This document shows positions 18,494-29,075 of a stretch of 64,000 nucleotides of DNA, in pieces. Both the position numbers and the translations under genes were made by a program. Every line of letters starts with the position of its first letter. Positions within the stretch are counted from its first letter, which is position 1. A model generated the notes under the pieces. It worked only from the letters and a program-made list of their open reading frames with translations. It made no database searches and was not told the DNA's origin. This DNA is from Antedon mediterranea. Lineage: Eukaryota; Echinodermata; Crinoidea; Comatulida; Antedonidae. The stretch is from positions 16,683,001 through 16,747,000 of the forward strand of contig NC_092673.1 of assembly GCF_964355755.1 (NCBI RefSeq), read 5' to 3'.

Positions 18494-19387
18494 TTATTCG
18501 TTTTTCTCTAAACAGTCTTTTACAAACGTTGAAAAACTACCGATTATACTCCGTTTAATCTTATGTTCAACAGAACCACGAAATGCAGACGCTGAATGCA
18601 TTCGTTTGTACTCGCCTCCGCCGGGAAAACATCTAGGTGGAATGCCAAACATTTTACATAGCCCATGGCCCCATTTCATACGTCTGCCACTGTCCAAAGA
18701 CAGAAAGCGTACACTTCCTCGGTTCGTGTGCAACGTTTGCGAGTACCGTTTACCGATCGCAAACGGTGCAATTATTGCATAATATAAACTACCGTCATCG
18801 GCAAATAACTGTACAGTGCCCGGTACAATTGTCTTGTCCGGCGTGTACAGACAAACGCACGCCATAAGCACCCAAACGCTGTCTTCGGTCCAGGTAATCA
18901 ATGGAACCGGCAGATCAGACGGTGAGGCGTCCAGAAAATCGGCGACACGAGCGTTGTTTCTCGGCTGATGCGGTACGGTCATGTAAACGTTCTCTCGACC
19001 GACTTGTTTCAGTCTTTGAATAACTTCACTCTCGTTCAATCCGGCCATCAGCGTGTTTTCTACGTGTGAAACAAGCAGACCGCTACCCTCTCTCGGAGAA
19101 CACACTTTAAAGTACATTTCGTCCTCTTCATAATCCGATTGTTGTATACTGCAACGACGACATGCAATCAGCGTGGGTACGTCATTTGCTCGCCTGTTTT
19201 GGTTTGCAGACATAAAAAGTGCCATCAATTCCAACGATTCTAACACGGATCTTTTTCCTTCTTCGTATAACTTTTTTAGAGGCTCCACGTTGCCTATTAC
19301 GTCTACTATCGGTTCCTGTAGTCCCACCATTCTGGGAAGGTTCCTCATCAGCTGTCGATACATTACCTCCTCCTCCAAGCCGTCCAT
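18494..19387 (-). CDS. Hypothetical protein divergent from capsid block, 297 aa
   Basis: Starts MDGLEEEVMYRQLMR; a TTG-initiated extension to 19432 was ignored. The protein is globular, without membrane segments. It faces away from the triplex-like and major capsid genes across an 85-bp gap, so it probably shares a regulatory region with them. Herpesviruses have a second triplex protein of comparable size; I see no sequence evidence that this is it. A nearby CTTACTTTGTTAG on the minus strand (about 19425-19437) looks like a weak 3' splice site. Confidence 0.5.
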   Translation of the reverse strand: MDGLEEEVMYRQLMRNLPRMVGLQEPIVDVIGNVEPLKKLYEEGKRSVLESLELMALFMSANQNRRANDVPTLIACRRCSIQQSDYEEDEMYFKVCSPREGSGLLVSHVENTLMAGLNESEVIQRLKQVGRENVYMTVPHQPRNNARVADFLDASPSDLPVPLITWTEDSVWVLMACVCLYTPDKTIVPGTVQLFADDGSLYYAIIAPFAIGKRYSQTLHTNRGSVRFLSLDSGRRMKWGHGLCKMFGIPPRCFPGGGEYKRMHSASAFRGSVEHKIKRSIIGSFSTFVKDCLEKNE

Positions 19388-19472
19388 TACTCGCTGGTCG
19401 TTGTGGTGTCGACAGTTTGACGTGCCTAACAAAGTAAGAAAACATCGTTATTAGTGTCTATATTTGAATCAA

Positions 19473-20393
19473 ATGATGTTGATGATGATGATGATGAAGA
19501 CGATGGAAAGTATCAAAGAACCGTCGCTCGAAGGACCTAATCGAGCATTCTATGTCGATCAAGCGTATCTGAGTGCCAACTTTGAAAGGGGCTCGAACGA
19601 CGTACGTGGAAAACTATATCCTCCATCAGACAATACATTGATTCAATCCGGACAGGTATTACTGGGAATATACAGTTTGACATATAATCAAACTGGATTC
19701 GTTCCGGGTCCGAACGGCATGGAAACGCCACATCACAAAGACGTAGACGATGCGGAAAGACAGCGTCTGATTAAGGAGAGTGACATGAAGAAATACATGG
19801 TACTGGGAGTCGCCGGTACAGAGCTTACAGACTGGCCGTCCAATAAACTCTTTTCCGTTATCACTCAATCTACCGGCTGCAAGTATATCAACACCGGCTC
19901 TCGCACAATACTCGACGGACAAATAGTTTGCGTTCGATATCCAACGCAGAGTGAATGCGACGAGCACATGGCCAGATATAGAACATTAAAATGGGTCACG
20001 TACGGTCTAAATCCGTCATCGGATTCGTCGCGAATTGACAGTATGCTCAGATACATGGCACTGAACAAAGGTACAGCAGAGGCAGCAAACAACGCACAGT
20101 TTGAGATGGCCAGAATGTCTGTTATTGCAATCTGTAAACATGTTAACACGTTTAAAAAAAATAGGCTGATTCCTGATGATGCGCATTGGCCGGAAAACGG
20201 TTACTTGGGCGAAGACGTTGCCGAAGTTTTCACCAACGATCAATCGAAAGATGATCTTGCCGATATGATGGGTCATATGTTACGTGTTGGAGACATTGCA
20301 ACGAGCAAGTTTGGCATGGCCGTGCTAGGATTCGCGTGCGGAGACACGAAACCTTGGCAATCTGGCCGAATAATATTGCAAACAAACGTTTAA
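19473..20393 (+). CDS. Candidate triplex capsid protein (VP23-like position)
   Basis: About 306 residues if started at the first ATG (19473), or 296 from MESIKEP at 19503; the intervening methionine run comes from a GATGAT repeat. The protein is a mixed alpha/beta globular sequence with no signal or membrane segment. It lies directly before the large capsid candidate on the same strand, the same order as the triplex 2 and major capsid genes in herpesviruses, and its length fits that family. The call therefore rests on synteny and size; I cannot recognise a family motif. Confidence 0.42.
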   Translation: MMLMMMMMKTMESIKEPSLEGPNRAFYVDQAYLSANFERGSNDVRGKLYPPSDNTLIQSGQVLLGIYSLTYNQTGFVPGPNGMETPHHKDVDDAERQRLIKESDMKKYMVLGVAGTELTDWPSNKLFSVITQSTGCKYINTGSRTILDGQIVCVRYPTQSECDEHMARYRTLKWVTYGLNPSSDSSRIDSMLRYMALNKGTAEAANNAQFEMARMSVIAICKHVNTFKKNRLIPDDAHWPENGYLGEDVAEVFTNDQSKDDLADMMGHMLRVGDIATSKFGMAVLGFACGDTKPWQSGRIILQTNV

Positions 20394-20416
20394 ATACCAT
20401 TAACATCTTTGTGTCA

Positions 20417-20440
20417 TCTGTGTGTGTGTGTGTGTGTGTT
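20417..20440. repeat. (GT)n tract in 5' leader of capsid gene
   Basis: A short GT run between the stop at 20393 and the ATG at 20460, followed by a GAC repeat. It is placed like the tracts before the genes at 7788 and 14350. Confidence 0.75.
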
Positions 20441-20459
20441 TACGACAACGACGACGACG

Positions 20460-22345
20460 ATGATGATGGACACAAAGTACACGATCGCACCGTTTCTCGG
20501 TCGTGCTTGCGTAGATCTCAGAGATGTGGTCAACAATGACAATCTGTACCCGATCGATGAGATGCGAGCCATCAGCGGTCATCCTGACTATGTTGGATAC
20601 TCGGACAGAGGAGCGGCCGTGACCGACCGAGATGTATGTTTGATGAAGGATTTACGATTGAAAACGAGAATTTTGATGAATTCCATGTGCACCGAAGATC
20701 CAAACGATCATTCGCTATGGCTATGTCCGCGAGTCATATACAGGGGATTGTCCACGTTCAGTATAACGACAAAAGTGGCAGAGGCCGTGGTGTTGGATCG
20801 ATGCACCGCAGCATCGGACGTGTCGGCGCTGCGTACCAGAACCAGCTGTAGACAGTACAGCGGCAACATGAGAGGAGGTGCAATAGTCATTTCGGCCGAA
20901 GCGATACAGCGCAGCACCGACGAGGCCCTACACAAGCTGTTTATGCTAAAAGAACGACAACTGAGCGCTTCAATGGATGTAACACAAAAACATGACATGT
21001 TCAGTAGCATGATGATGGCGCCAACCATAACGTTTGCGGAAATGTGTAACGTTCAGAACGATCGAATGAGCAAATCGGACATGTTTTACAAGCGTTTTCG
21101 ACAGGACAAGGACGAATTCATGTCTTTCAATCTTCGACGAACCGGTCCACTGGCCACCTTCATCGATCTGGACAAGTCGTTGAGATTCGGAAACACGTCT
21201 ACCATGTGCACACCACCCGACACCATCATCGTACATCCGGCGCTGATGAGTGAATTGCCTTTGAAAAATGCCACTCATCGCCCTACACGACAAGTCTTCT
21301 ATCGTTGCACGAAAGATCAAAAAGAACTTGACGAATCGGACATCAAAGTGTTGACGGGTGCCGAATGTCAGGCACCAGCTCCGAACAAAACGATGCTCGT
21401 CAACGGTTCCGAACGATATGTCATGTCAATGCCAAATGCTTCCATCGACGACGACGGCTGTCGAAGTAACCTCTCCGAAACGACGGCAAGTTTCAAGAGT
21501 TACGTCCTCTCGGGACTGATCCCGTTAAGCCGCGGTCGATCAAGACCCCCGGACTTTGAACGCATCACGAACGTTCCGTGGAACGAGATTCGAGTCACCG
21601 ATCTAGACAAGGGCATAGACGGTACCATTCGACTGTGTGAGGTAATGGAACGAAGTGGATACTATTCACCCGAAACCTATCAAACATCTCGATACCAACG
21701 CATGTTCACCGATACGCCCGCACTGTGTCGCGTCCGAAACCAGATGACGGCGGCAATGTTTGATCGAGACTGTCTGCAGGAACAGAATCTGAGTAATCGA
21801 TCGTGTCTGCTTCGACCCAGTCGGAAGGTTTTCTACAATCCGATCGAGAAAAAGTTTATGCCGGCCATCACGTACGGACACAGTGAGCTTCCCGAATCAC
21901 CGGTTGAAGGTGGTGACGTGACAGCCGGCATGACGTTGATGGCAAAGTTTTTCTCGTCCGAAGATAAATTTGATAAACTCTACGAATGTGGCTTTCAGTA
22001 TCTGCGCAACTGTTTGGCGTTGAAATGGGACGCGCAAACGTGCTTATCGTTGAGGAAAATGGACGAAGATCCGCTAACAATCGATGAAACGCTAAAACAC
22101 GACGTTGAAAAAAACGATGGATTGACGCATTTCGTTAGACATCGATATCTCACGCGCATTCATGACATTTTCCAAACTCAAGCCAAAGAAGATAAACGCA
22201 TATTGGAGACGTGCATTGCCATCGAAAGTGCGCTTTCCATCACTGACCGACTGCACGAGATGATTATGTCGTTGACAAAGAAATGTCCAAACTACACGCA
22301 TTCTTGGTTTTTCTCCAAAGCCGCGCAAGTTTCATGCCGAAGAAA

Positions 22346-22386
<41 letters not shown>

Positions 22387-23738
22387 ATGGTGATGACGAT
22401 GACGATAGGATTCATTTAAGTCGCGTAAAAGAGATTCTCTTTGATCGTGTGGTACTCAGATTATTGTCGCCACGAATCTACGCCGTCACCGAAACGAATT
22501 GGAAACCGAAAGTGCACGAAGAGAACGTGACGTTTTGTCACTTTTTATCCGATCACACCAACGTCAACTGTAGACTGATTGGCAATGATGGAACAACGAG
22601 CACTTTTTTCACCACCACCACTCCAAACTGTGTGAATGAAGCGAAAGATGTCACGACACATTTTCCGTATTTTTCGACCGATTGCCCGAGAACGGCACGC
22701 GAGTTGTTTGTGAACAGAAACTATTCGCATCGAGTTGAAACGGTGGTTTCAATGCCGCTGACAAACGGCGTAAAAGCAAGCACGTTGCTGTTTCTGTCAA
22801 TGTTGCAGAATCCCACCACCACCAAGATGTTGACAGAGGCAAATGTGTTTCCGAACACAACCTTTTTACTCTTTCGAATGCCCATACAGAAAACGTGCAG
22901 CGCAATCATGTGCCGTTCGGGACCTAATTATCGATACATGTTTTTGGGTAACGGAAAAATCGGCACGATCGAAACGAACGCCTGTTCCTACAAGACGACG
23001 TCACGCATCGAAATGACGTACGTGGACACTAGTCCAATCGACAATACACGCGTTCAAAACAATCTAGCGGGAATAGGCTACATGCGCGGCATGGGAAGTT
23101 TGATAATGAATTTTAAACAGACACACACAAGACAAGGACACGGAGATTTTGTAGCCGTTCCCATTCCGTCCTCGTTCAATCCAGAGTCTACTGACATAAT
23201 GCAGTTGAACGGTCGAGCGTCTGTCGGCGACGGTAATTCCAACCAGTCTCTGGATCTACTCGACGAAATCACAAACAAGTTCACCACCAATCCATACGCC
23301 ACGGTCGGAGCGTCAGAGGCGCACATAACACTCGGTCTTCATCATCCGTTGTGGATGAACGACACCAGCAGAACGACAGGTGTTCACACCACGTTTCTAT
23401 CCACCAGAAATCCACCGACACAGTACAAGGCCGACGTGGACGTGTTCATGAAACCCATCAGTCATCACGGTTTACAGGAAGACAGTAACGTTGCAATGCA
23501 AGGTCGACAGTATTACGACAGTTCACAATTTGAGCCGTGCGCCTTCAAGTCTGTCAACAAGGGATTTTACGGAGAACACGAACACAGTTCGTCTTCGTTT
23601 CGTAATCTATTGGACGTTTCCACGGCTAGATTTGATGAAGGCATGGTGCTCGTCGATCCCACAACCTGTCTGCCCACAGGTCGTGGAACGGACGATCAAC
23701 TCATCAAAACGGGTCTTAGAAAGCGATATAGACCTTAG
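20460..23738 (+). CDS. Candidate major capsid protein, 1092 aa
   Basis: The largest structural-looking protein of the window; start chosen at the ATG triplet at 20460-20468. It has no signal peptide or membrane segment and is globular throughout, apart from an Ala/Asp run near 625-650 made by GCT and GAT repeats. The C-terminal 350 residues are rich in short strands and in Gly, Asn and Thr, as is usual for the upper domains of herpesvirus major capsid proteins. Order after the triplex-like gene supports the call. The family is poorly conserved, so a fold comparison (HK97-like floor) would be decisive. Its 3' end overlaps the opposite-strand nuclease by 132 bp. Confidence 0.52.
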
Positions 23739-24398
23739 GAAATTATACCTTTTGTATCCTGCGATCCATTGAAATTCTTTCTCGTCGAAATCCTCGTAGC
23801 ATTCACTGTGCATCTGACCGCCTTTGCATCGAATCAAGACGACTGCCGATGGACGTGTGGATAAAGCGTACGTGTTGGCCATAAACAAAGCGCCCAATTG
23901 TGCCTGAATCTTTGCTCTATCCAAAAGACATGGTTTGAAGCCGACACTACGTTTTCGAGGAGCAAGATCACGTTCTTTTATCAGCTGGGAAACGGTCATG
24001 GACGTGTTTTTAAACTCAACCACCACCGCATCTCCACTCGTACGATTCTGCATCACAAGATCTATGATTGCCACAGACGCATCACCATCGTTATCTACGG
24101 TGGCGTTGGTGACAGCACACTGCGCCTTCATAAACTCCAAGTCTAACTTTTGCAACTCTTTATTCACTTCCTCGTTGGCCATGCAACAAACTTGAGCGTC
24201 CATCTGACGACCGACTTCCATGGCATTCTCACTGGAAAGCGAAGCTGACCCAATGTGACGCGCTCGCTTTATTTTCCATCGTTTGTCAACGTACAGTCTG
24301 TTGCAAATCTGTTTTGTTACCGAAATCAGTTTCTTACCGTCAACAGTATACGAGCGACCAGCGCCTCTGCTTATCCTTACACGCCGATTACTTAACAT
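23607..24398 (-). CDS. PD-(D/E)XK nuclease, alkaline-exonuclease-like
   Basis: A 263-residue protein with a compact nuclease core: AIIDLVMQ with D113, a turn, then VVVEFKNT with E128 and K130, and a helix KIQAQLGALFMANTY (Q165, Q167), the arrangement of lambda-exonuclease/YqaJ-type enzymes and of herpesvirus alkaline nucleases. It probably processes replicative DNA or recombination intermediates in the nucleus. It is about half the size of mammalian herpesvirus alkaline nucleases, so it is close to a bare catalytic domain. It converges with the capsid gene, sharing 132 bp. Confidence 0.65.
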   Translation of the reverse strand: MLSNRRVRISRGAGRSYTVDGKKLISVTKQICNRLYVDKRWKIKRARHIGSASLSSENAMEVGRQMDAQVCCMANEEVNKELQKLDLEFMKAQCAVTNATVDNDGDASVAIIDLVMQNRTSGDAVVVEFKNTSMTVSQLIKERDLAPRKRSVGFKPCLLDRAKIQAQLGALFMANTYALSTRPSAVVLIRCKGGQMHSECYEDFDEKEFQWIAGYKRYNFLRSISLSKTRFDELIVRSTTCGQTGCGIDEHHAFIKSSRGNVQ

Positions 24399-24556
24399 GC
24401 TTTATGCTTTTATTTTTCATGCGTTGTACATTTATAATAAATAAAAAAAAAATAAATAGAATTTGTGTGTGCGTGCGTGTGTTTGTTGGAAACCATTAGT
24501 GTTTTGTTTTTGTTTTTTTATTCCATGTTAATTATAGAGAAGAAATAGATCAAACG

Positions 24557-25300
24557 ATGGGGTACGGAGACGAAATTAGCCTTCGTTCGTTTGGAAATAC
24601 ATTGGCCGAGATTCCAAGCGTTTTGACCGATGCCATGCATGAGGTATACTCTCTGAAAGGTATACGAGCATGGCACGATCATTTTGTGTTGCATCTTCAG
24701 AAACTGTTTTACATGTTGGGCGTGTTGATTTCTGCCATATTTCTTGTGAACGAAAGTGAACGAGTTGAACGACATCCAGGTCAGATTGATTTTGTGTTTG
24801 TCAGTCGTCCACTTTTGTACGCCGTTGGAGCAGATGTGTTTACGATCATCGTAAACTTTCTTTATCTCATGACTCGTTTCACGTTGGAGAAACATTTGAT
24901 CAGATACAAACAACCGGCCGTATGGGAACGCATGGTGCTGCACACCGTACCAGTTATCGCTGCCGTATTGCTTGGCCTTTTGGCGTACAGTATACCGTAC
25001 TGTTACTTGACAACGCAATACATGAACGAACCTTTCTGCAGCTCTTCATTCACGCCAACCACCGACCGCGTTCTACTCATACTCACCGTCGTAGCGTCTG
25101 TATGCCATATGATATACGGCGTTTATCATCATTGGCGCTCCACCAGTACCGTGCATTCAAAAAATTCTACAGCGATGGATGATGAAAACGATTACGAATA
25201 CTCGAGTCTTCTTAACGTGTCGGACGAGAGACGTTCTACCGGAAGAGGAGGAGGAGGAGGAGGAGGTGGAAGAACGCACAGAAACATGACTCGACGATAG
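24557..25300 (+). CDS. Multi-pass membrane protein, 247 aa
   Basis: Four hydrophobic segments are visible at about 50-70 (FYMLGVLISAIFLV), 92-112, 135-155 (VPVIAAVLLGLLAYSIPYC) and 174-194 (VLLILTVVASVCHMIYGVY). The C-terminal 50 residues are hydrophilic, with tyrosines in YEYSSLL that could be a sorting signal, then a glycine run from a GGA repeat and a basic end. It starts 158 bp from the divergent nuclease start. A multi-pass envelope protein is the natural reading; herpesvirus gM has eight segments, so it is not an obvious match. Confidence 0.6.
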   Translation: MGYGDEISLRSFGNTLAEIPSVLTDAMHEVYSLKGIRAWHDHFVLHLQKLFYMLGVLISAIFLVNESERVERHPGQIDFVFVSRPLLYAVGADVFTIIVNFLYLMTRFTLEKHLIRYKQPAVWERMVLHTVPVIAAVLLGLLAYSIPYCYLTTQYMNEPFCSSSFTPTTDRVLLILTVVASVCHMIYGVYHHWRSTSTVHSKNSTAMDDENDYEYSSLLNVSDERRSTGRGGGGGGGGRTHRNMTRR

Positions 25301-25358
25301 TATTTAAGTGTATTTGTCTTTAAAAAAACAAAACAAACAAAAACATTACAAAAAAAAA

Positions 25359-28300
25359 ATGTCAGGTGGACACAAAAGATATCTCACACAGGCGACGGGC
25401 TATCCGTTGGCCGTGAAATCGTCACGATTACGATACGGTGATGTCGCGCGACCGTCTATCGGTGGATACGGACCGTGTTATCCATCCATCAGCGACAAAC
25501 ATTTGAAAGTGTACCGAGTTGGCAACGATCAGAGAGCCGAATTGCCAATTCTAGAAGATAAAGTTAAAGAGGAGACAATGATGCCGATGCGCGAATTTAT
25601 ACGTTCACTCGATCACGTGCTGGAAAAAGACTGTATCACAATTAGTCAAATGGTGAGTGTGGCGAAAAATCGCCCAATTGGTGCTGGAATCGCAGACACG
25701 TTATTCAAACTGGTATCTGAACATCAGCAGCGATACACCGTGTACACGCTACGATCGACAGCAAAGATGAAAGCGGCCAATCTGAGAGGAAAACTATCGG
25801 ACGTCGGACACGATCCAAGTTCTTTAGACAAATTCAGTTCAGCAGCCGCTTTCGGCCGTGTTGAATCGGTGGCCATCGCGTCCACTCGAATGGCCAAACA
25901 ATACTGGCGTATGCTCAACGAGTACATGGTCAAGAACGGCAAAGCGTTTCCTCTGGCCAGTGCTCGAATGAATCAGATGACGGTGTTGATGTTGGCGCGG
26001 TTGTGCTGCACAATGAAATGTCATATTTTCAAGAGCGAACCAAAGGCCATTGTTCTCATTTCCGACAACCTCATGTCCACAATAGACTCGGTGCTCGAAG
26101 ATCAAGGGCACGGTAACATGAAATTCAGTACATTGACTCGAACGGTGCTAAAACGTTTAGGAATCGGTGGTGGTGGTGGTGGTGGTGGTGGTATCATGAG
26201 ATATCTGAGAGAATACGACTGGTATCAGAGATCAGCACGGCTGGTAAGAATCGGTGCCGAAATTTTCGAGAAAGAAATTTGCGCAGAAGATCAACCGCCC
26301 GAGCGTCGAACGGTGATTGCAGCCGGCGTAGACGAAGATTCACAACTGCTCGTCATGTTACGTCTGCGTTGTCGGCTCAGAAAGTGCAATCATAGGTTCA
26401 AAAACGACTACAATCGTACCAAGCACATGGAACGTGAACACCTTTACACGACGGCCGACATCAAATTAGCCACCGACATTGACACGTCCGACACGAGTAG
26501 ACGGTACGAGCTGGTGAACGAACATGCAGTACTTGCACAGTATCCCTTTCTGGAAGATTTATCAGCCGGTGAAATTCATCCGGATTTCGTGAAACGATCA
26601 AAAGAATTCTGTGAGATACACATTGAAAATCTGTTTCGATTGAACATCATCGAAAACGAATTGAAAATGTGGAATAAAATGAAAGTATTGGACGAGGCGT
26701 GCCGTGCTCAGAAACAATGGCGTTTAGAAACGATGCAAGAGGCCAAACAATTTATCGTTGACGAAGATCGGTACAACTCAATCATGGCCACGTCTACAAC
26801 CATCAGTCGAAGAAGAATCGACGAGAACAGAACGGACACAAACTTTATATTGAACATGAAAAAAACCGTGGACGAGAATCCGATGGTGAAACTAATGCGA
26901 ATGAACGAGACCGATTTCAATCATACGGTTGAGAATAACGACGGAGTGGACATGAGCAGCTTAACCAACAAAACGTTGGCATACGACGGCGAGGCATTAC
27001 AGAGCAGCGCCAGACGTCAAATGCTGAACGCAGTTAGATTATCAAGTCGTCAATTGGACCCCGAAGGTGAGATTGCAATTCGAAACGTTACAGAACGACT
27101 GAAAGCCACCACCGATGCCGTTCACAACAACAGCGATGAAGAAGAAGAAGAAGAAGACAAGGATGATGATGAAAAAGAAGACCATCGTTATTGCGAATTG
27201 CGTAGAGGTCGTGGCAACGACGACGACGATGATGACGATAACGAGTCTCATAGTTTAGTGCTCCTGAAACCGACCGAAATCCGTGTGCATAGACTGGACG
27301 CGTTCAAAGAGATTAAAAACATCGTTGACGGTGTCATGGACAAACACTCACAATTTGATCAAGCCACCGCCGCCATCGCCATGAACAATATAGTGAATTT
27401 TACAAGAACAAAGTTTCGACTCAGTGACGCCGGTCAACGAGCCACCTTCAAATACTGCTTTGGTCAATTGCAAAACGTTGCACGACTCGACAAAGAAGAT
27501 GAACGTCGAAAAGCTGTTGTGGCCATATTTGCCGATGTCTTCAAATTCTTCAACTCTAATCAATCCGGTCAACTCAACAGACTGTATGCGAAACGAAAGT
27601 ACTCTCGTTTCGATCCTTTCCGAAGAGTTGTCGAGGTGAACGAGTCGGATGCCTACGAAACACCATCCGACAGACAAGCAATTGTAGATATACCACCGTC
27701 CGGTCGGCTATCAATTACCATGGAATACAACGAATCTGACGATAACTCCTCGTCGTACGCGAAAGAAGTTGTGGAATTACAGCGTGAAACCTGTGCCATA
27801 TGCATGTACGAATTTGGATGTCGTTCTCTCGAAGCTTTGCCTTGTGCTACAATTGCAAGCGGAGGAGACTTTACAGCATGCAGCACAGTCGATTGGAACG
27901 GTGCGCACATATTTCACATGTCCTGCATTCGAGAGATGATACGAAATCGTGCCAAAGACACGAGAGCCAACCGAGTTGAATGTCCCACGTGTCGTGTCAC
28001 CATTCACGATGCGGACGCGTTGAACGTGATTAGAATGAAACTTGTTCAAGCAAATTTCGAGGGAGACGTTGACGATTATGATGACGACGTGTTCAATGCA
28101 AAAACTGGACATCATGTTGCCGTAACGTGCCAACAGGATTTAGATCGATTAAAGGACTCTGTGAAGAAATTGTACAAACAAAAGGATATGAGTATAAATT
28201 GCTCGAGAACTAACGCCAACAACAAACCGTACGAGCTCGGTCTAGTAAACTGGTACTCGGACACGTCTGAAGATGTCACCGAAGATGTTGATTTGTTTAT

Positions 28301-28385
28301 TGCTAAACTCGCCACAGAGAATAAGATATCGGATAATCATGAAGCTCAACTACCGTCGTCGTTTACTCCAAAAATCATATCTTAA
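25359..28385 (+). CDS. Large RING and C2H2 zinc-finger protein, 1008 aa
   Basis: ATG at 25359 follows an A-rich leader. Landmarks in order are a basic N-terminus, a glycine run near 270 (GGT repeat), a C2H2-like finger at about 336-360 (RCRLRKCNHRF...HMEREH), an acidic region with Glu and Asp runs near 590-630, and a RING-H2 domain at about 810-880 (CAICMYEF, HIFHMSC, CPTC). RING domains of this kind recruit E2 enzymes, so the protein may be a ubiquitin ligase acting on host factors; the size and unknown N-terminal 800 residues leave room for a structural function. It is not the usual small viral RING protein. The 690 bp downstream are non-coding. Confidence 0.65.
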   Translation: MSGGHKRYLTQATGYPLAVKSSRLRYGDVARPSIGGYGPCYPSISDKHLKVYRVGNDQRAELPILEDKVKEETMMPMREFIRSLDHVLEKDCITISQMVSVAKNRPIGAGIADTLFKLVSEHQQRYTVYTLRSTAKMKAANLRGKLSDVGHDPSSLDKFSSAAAFGRVESVAIASTRMAKQYWRMLNEYMVKNGKAFPLASARMNQMTVLMLARLCCTMKCHIFKSEPKAIVLISDNLMSTIDSVLEDQGHGNMKFSTLTRTVLKRLGIGGGGGGGGGIMRYLREYDWYQRSARLVRIGAEIFEKEICAEDQPPERRTVIAAGVDEDSQLLVMLRLRCRLRKCNHRFKNDYNRTKHMEREHLYTTADIKLATDIDTSDTSRRYELVNEHAVLAQYPFLEDLSAGEIHPDFVKRSKEFCEIHIENLFRLNIIENELKMWNKMKVLDEACRAQKQWRLETMQEAKQFIVDEDRYNSIMATSTTISRRRIDENRTDTNFILNMKKTVDENPMVKLMRMNETDFNHTVENNDGVDMSSLTNKTLAYDGEALQSSARRQMLNAVRLSSRQLDPEGEIAIRNVTERLKATTDAVHNNSDEEEEEEDKDDDEKEDHRYCELRRGRGNDDDDDDDNESHSLVLLKPTEIRVHRLDAFKEIKNIVDGVMDKHSQFDQATAAIAMNNIVNFTRTKFRLSDAGQRATFKYCFGQLQNVARLDKEDERRKAVVAIFADVFKFFNSNQSGQLNRLYAKRKYSRFDPFRRVVEVNESDAYETPSDRQAIVDIPPSGRLSITMEYNESDDNSSSYAKEVVELQRETCAICMYEFGCRSLEALPCATIASGGDFTACSTVDWNGAHIFHMSCIREMIRNRAKDTRANRVECPTCRVTIHDADALNVIRMKLVQANFEGDVDDYDDDVFNAKTGHHVAVTCQQDLDRLKDSVKKLYKQKDMSINCSRTNANNKPYELGLVNWYSDTSEDVTEDVDLFIAKLATENKISDNHEAQLPSSFTPKIIS

Positions 28386-29075
28386 ATATTTGTGTCATTA
28401 ATCTTATTCACGAATTAAGTTTTAGAAATAAAAGAAATATGAAATAACTGGCTTTATAATTTCTTTCAAGGCAATTAAGATATGATTATCTTAAAAATTA
28501 TCTTATCTTATAGATTACTTCCGATAGATTATCAACAATTAGAAAACAGCCTTTGAAGTTCAGTGGTTCTATTCAATATCCATCCACAACACATTCTCCT
28601 TGGATACCATTAGTTATTATTAATGGATCTACATTAAATTTTACACACTTGAACAATGAATACGAATAAAGATTACACTTTAATTTCTTTCAATTTTATT
28701 ATCATCTTCATATATAAAATCAACAATTAAAAATGCATAATTATGTTGATTAATGGATTATTTTGAGCACACAATCTGTTAAGATAACTCACTTCTACTC
28801 TAGATCGTGATTAGATTGACTATTCCAACTTTCAAAGCTAATTATAGCAATATAGCTTTTGCGACACAAGGCGACCCATATATTATTAGGAAAGTCAAAC
28901 GTTTGTTTGTGATTTTTATTTTTATTTTTTTTTTGTTTCTTCGAGATAATAATATCTTGGTAAACGTTATGAAAAGTCGAGTCTTGACAACACTAAAATT
29001 GTTGTACTTTTATTGTACACTAGAGAATTCATATTTACGAGATTCAGAAAATTTGCAAAAACAAAAACAAAAACG
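28386..29075. other. Gene-free gap holding a dispersed repeat
   Basis: The stretch separates two dense gene blocks. Most of it, 28,449 to about 28,815, is a repeat also present in the 50.8-51.2 kb flank in opposite orientation. The remainder is AT-rich leader before the gene at 29076. No coding sequence is seen. Confidence 0.7.
28449..28815 (-). repeat. Dispersed ~370-bp repeat, inverted copy
   Basis: The sequence is the reverse complement, with scattered differences, of about 50,850-51,235; both share runs such as the stretch around ATCAACAATTAAAAATGCATAA. A shorter relative lies at about 44,100-44,215 in the same orientation as the 50.8-kb copy. It is non-coding and looks like a mobile or recombining repeat of the chromosome, not part of a viral gene. 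Confidence 0.75.

Noticed and set aside
27042-27251. Minus-strand hydrophobic frame opposite the RING gene
   Set aside because: Its hydrophobic valine/phenylalanine run is just the complement of GAA and GAT repeats coding for Glu and Asp.
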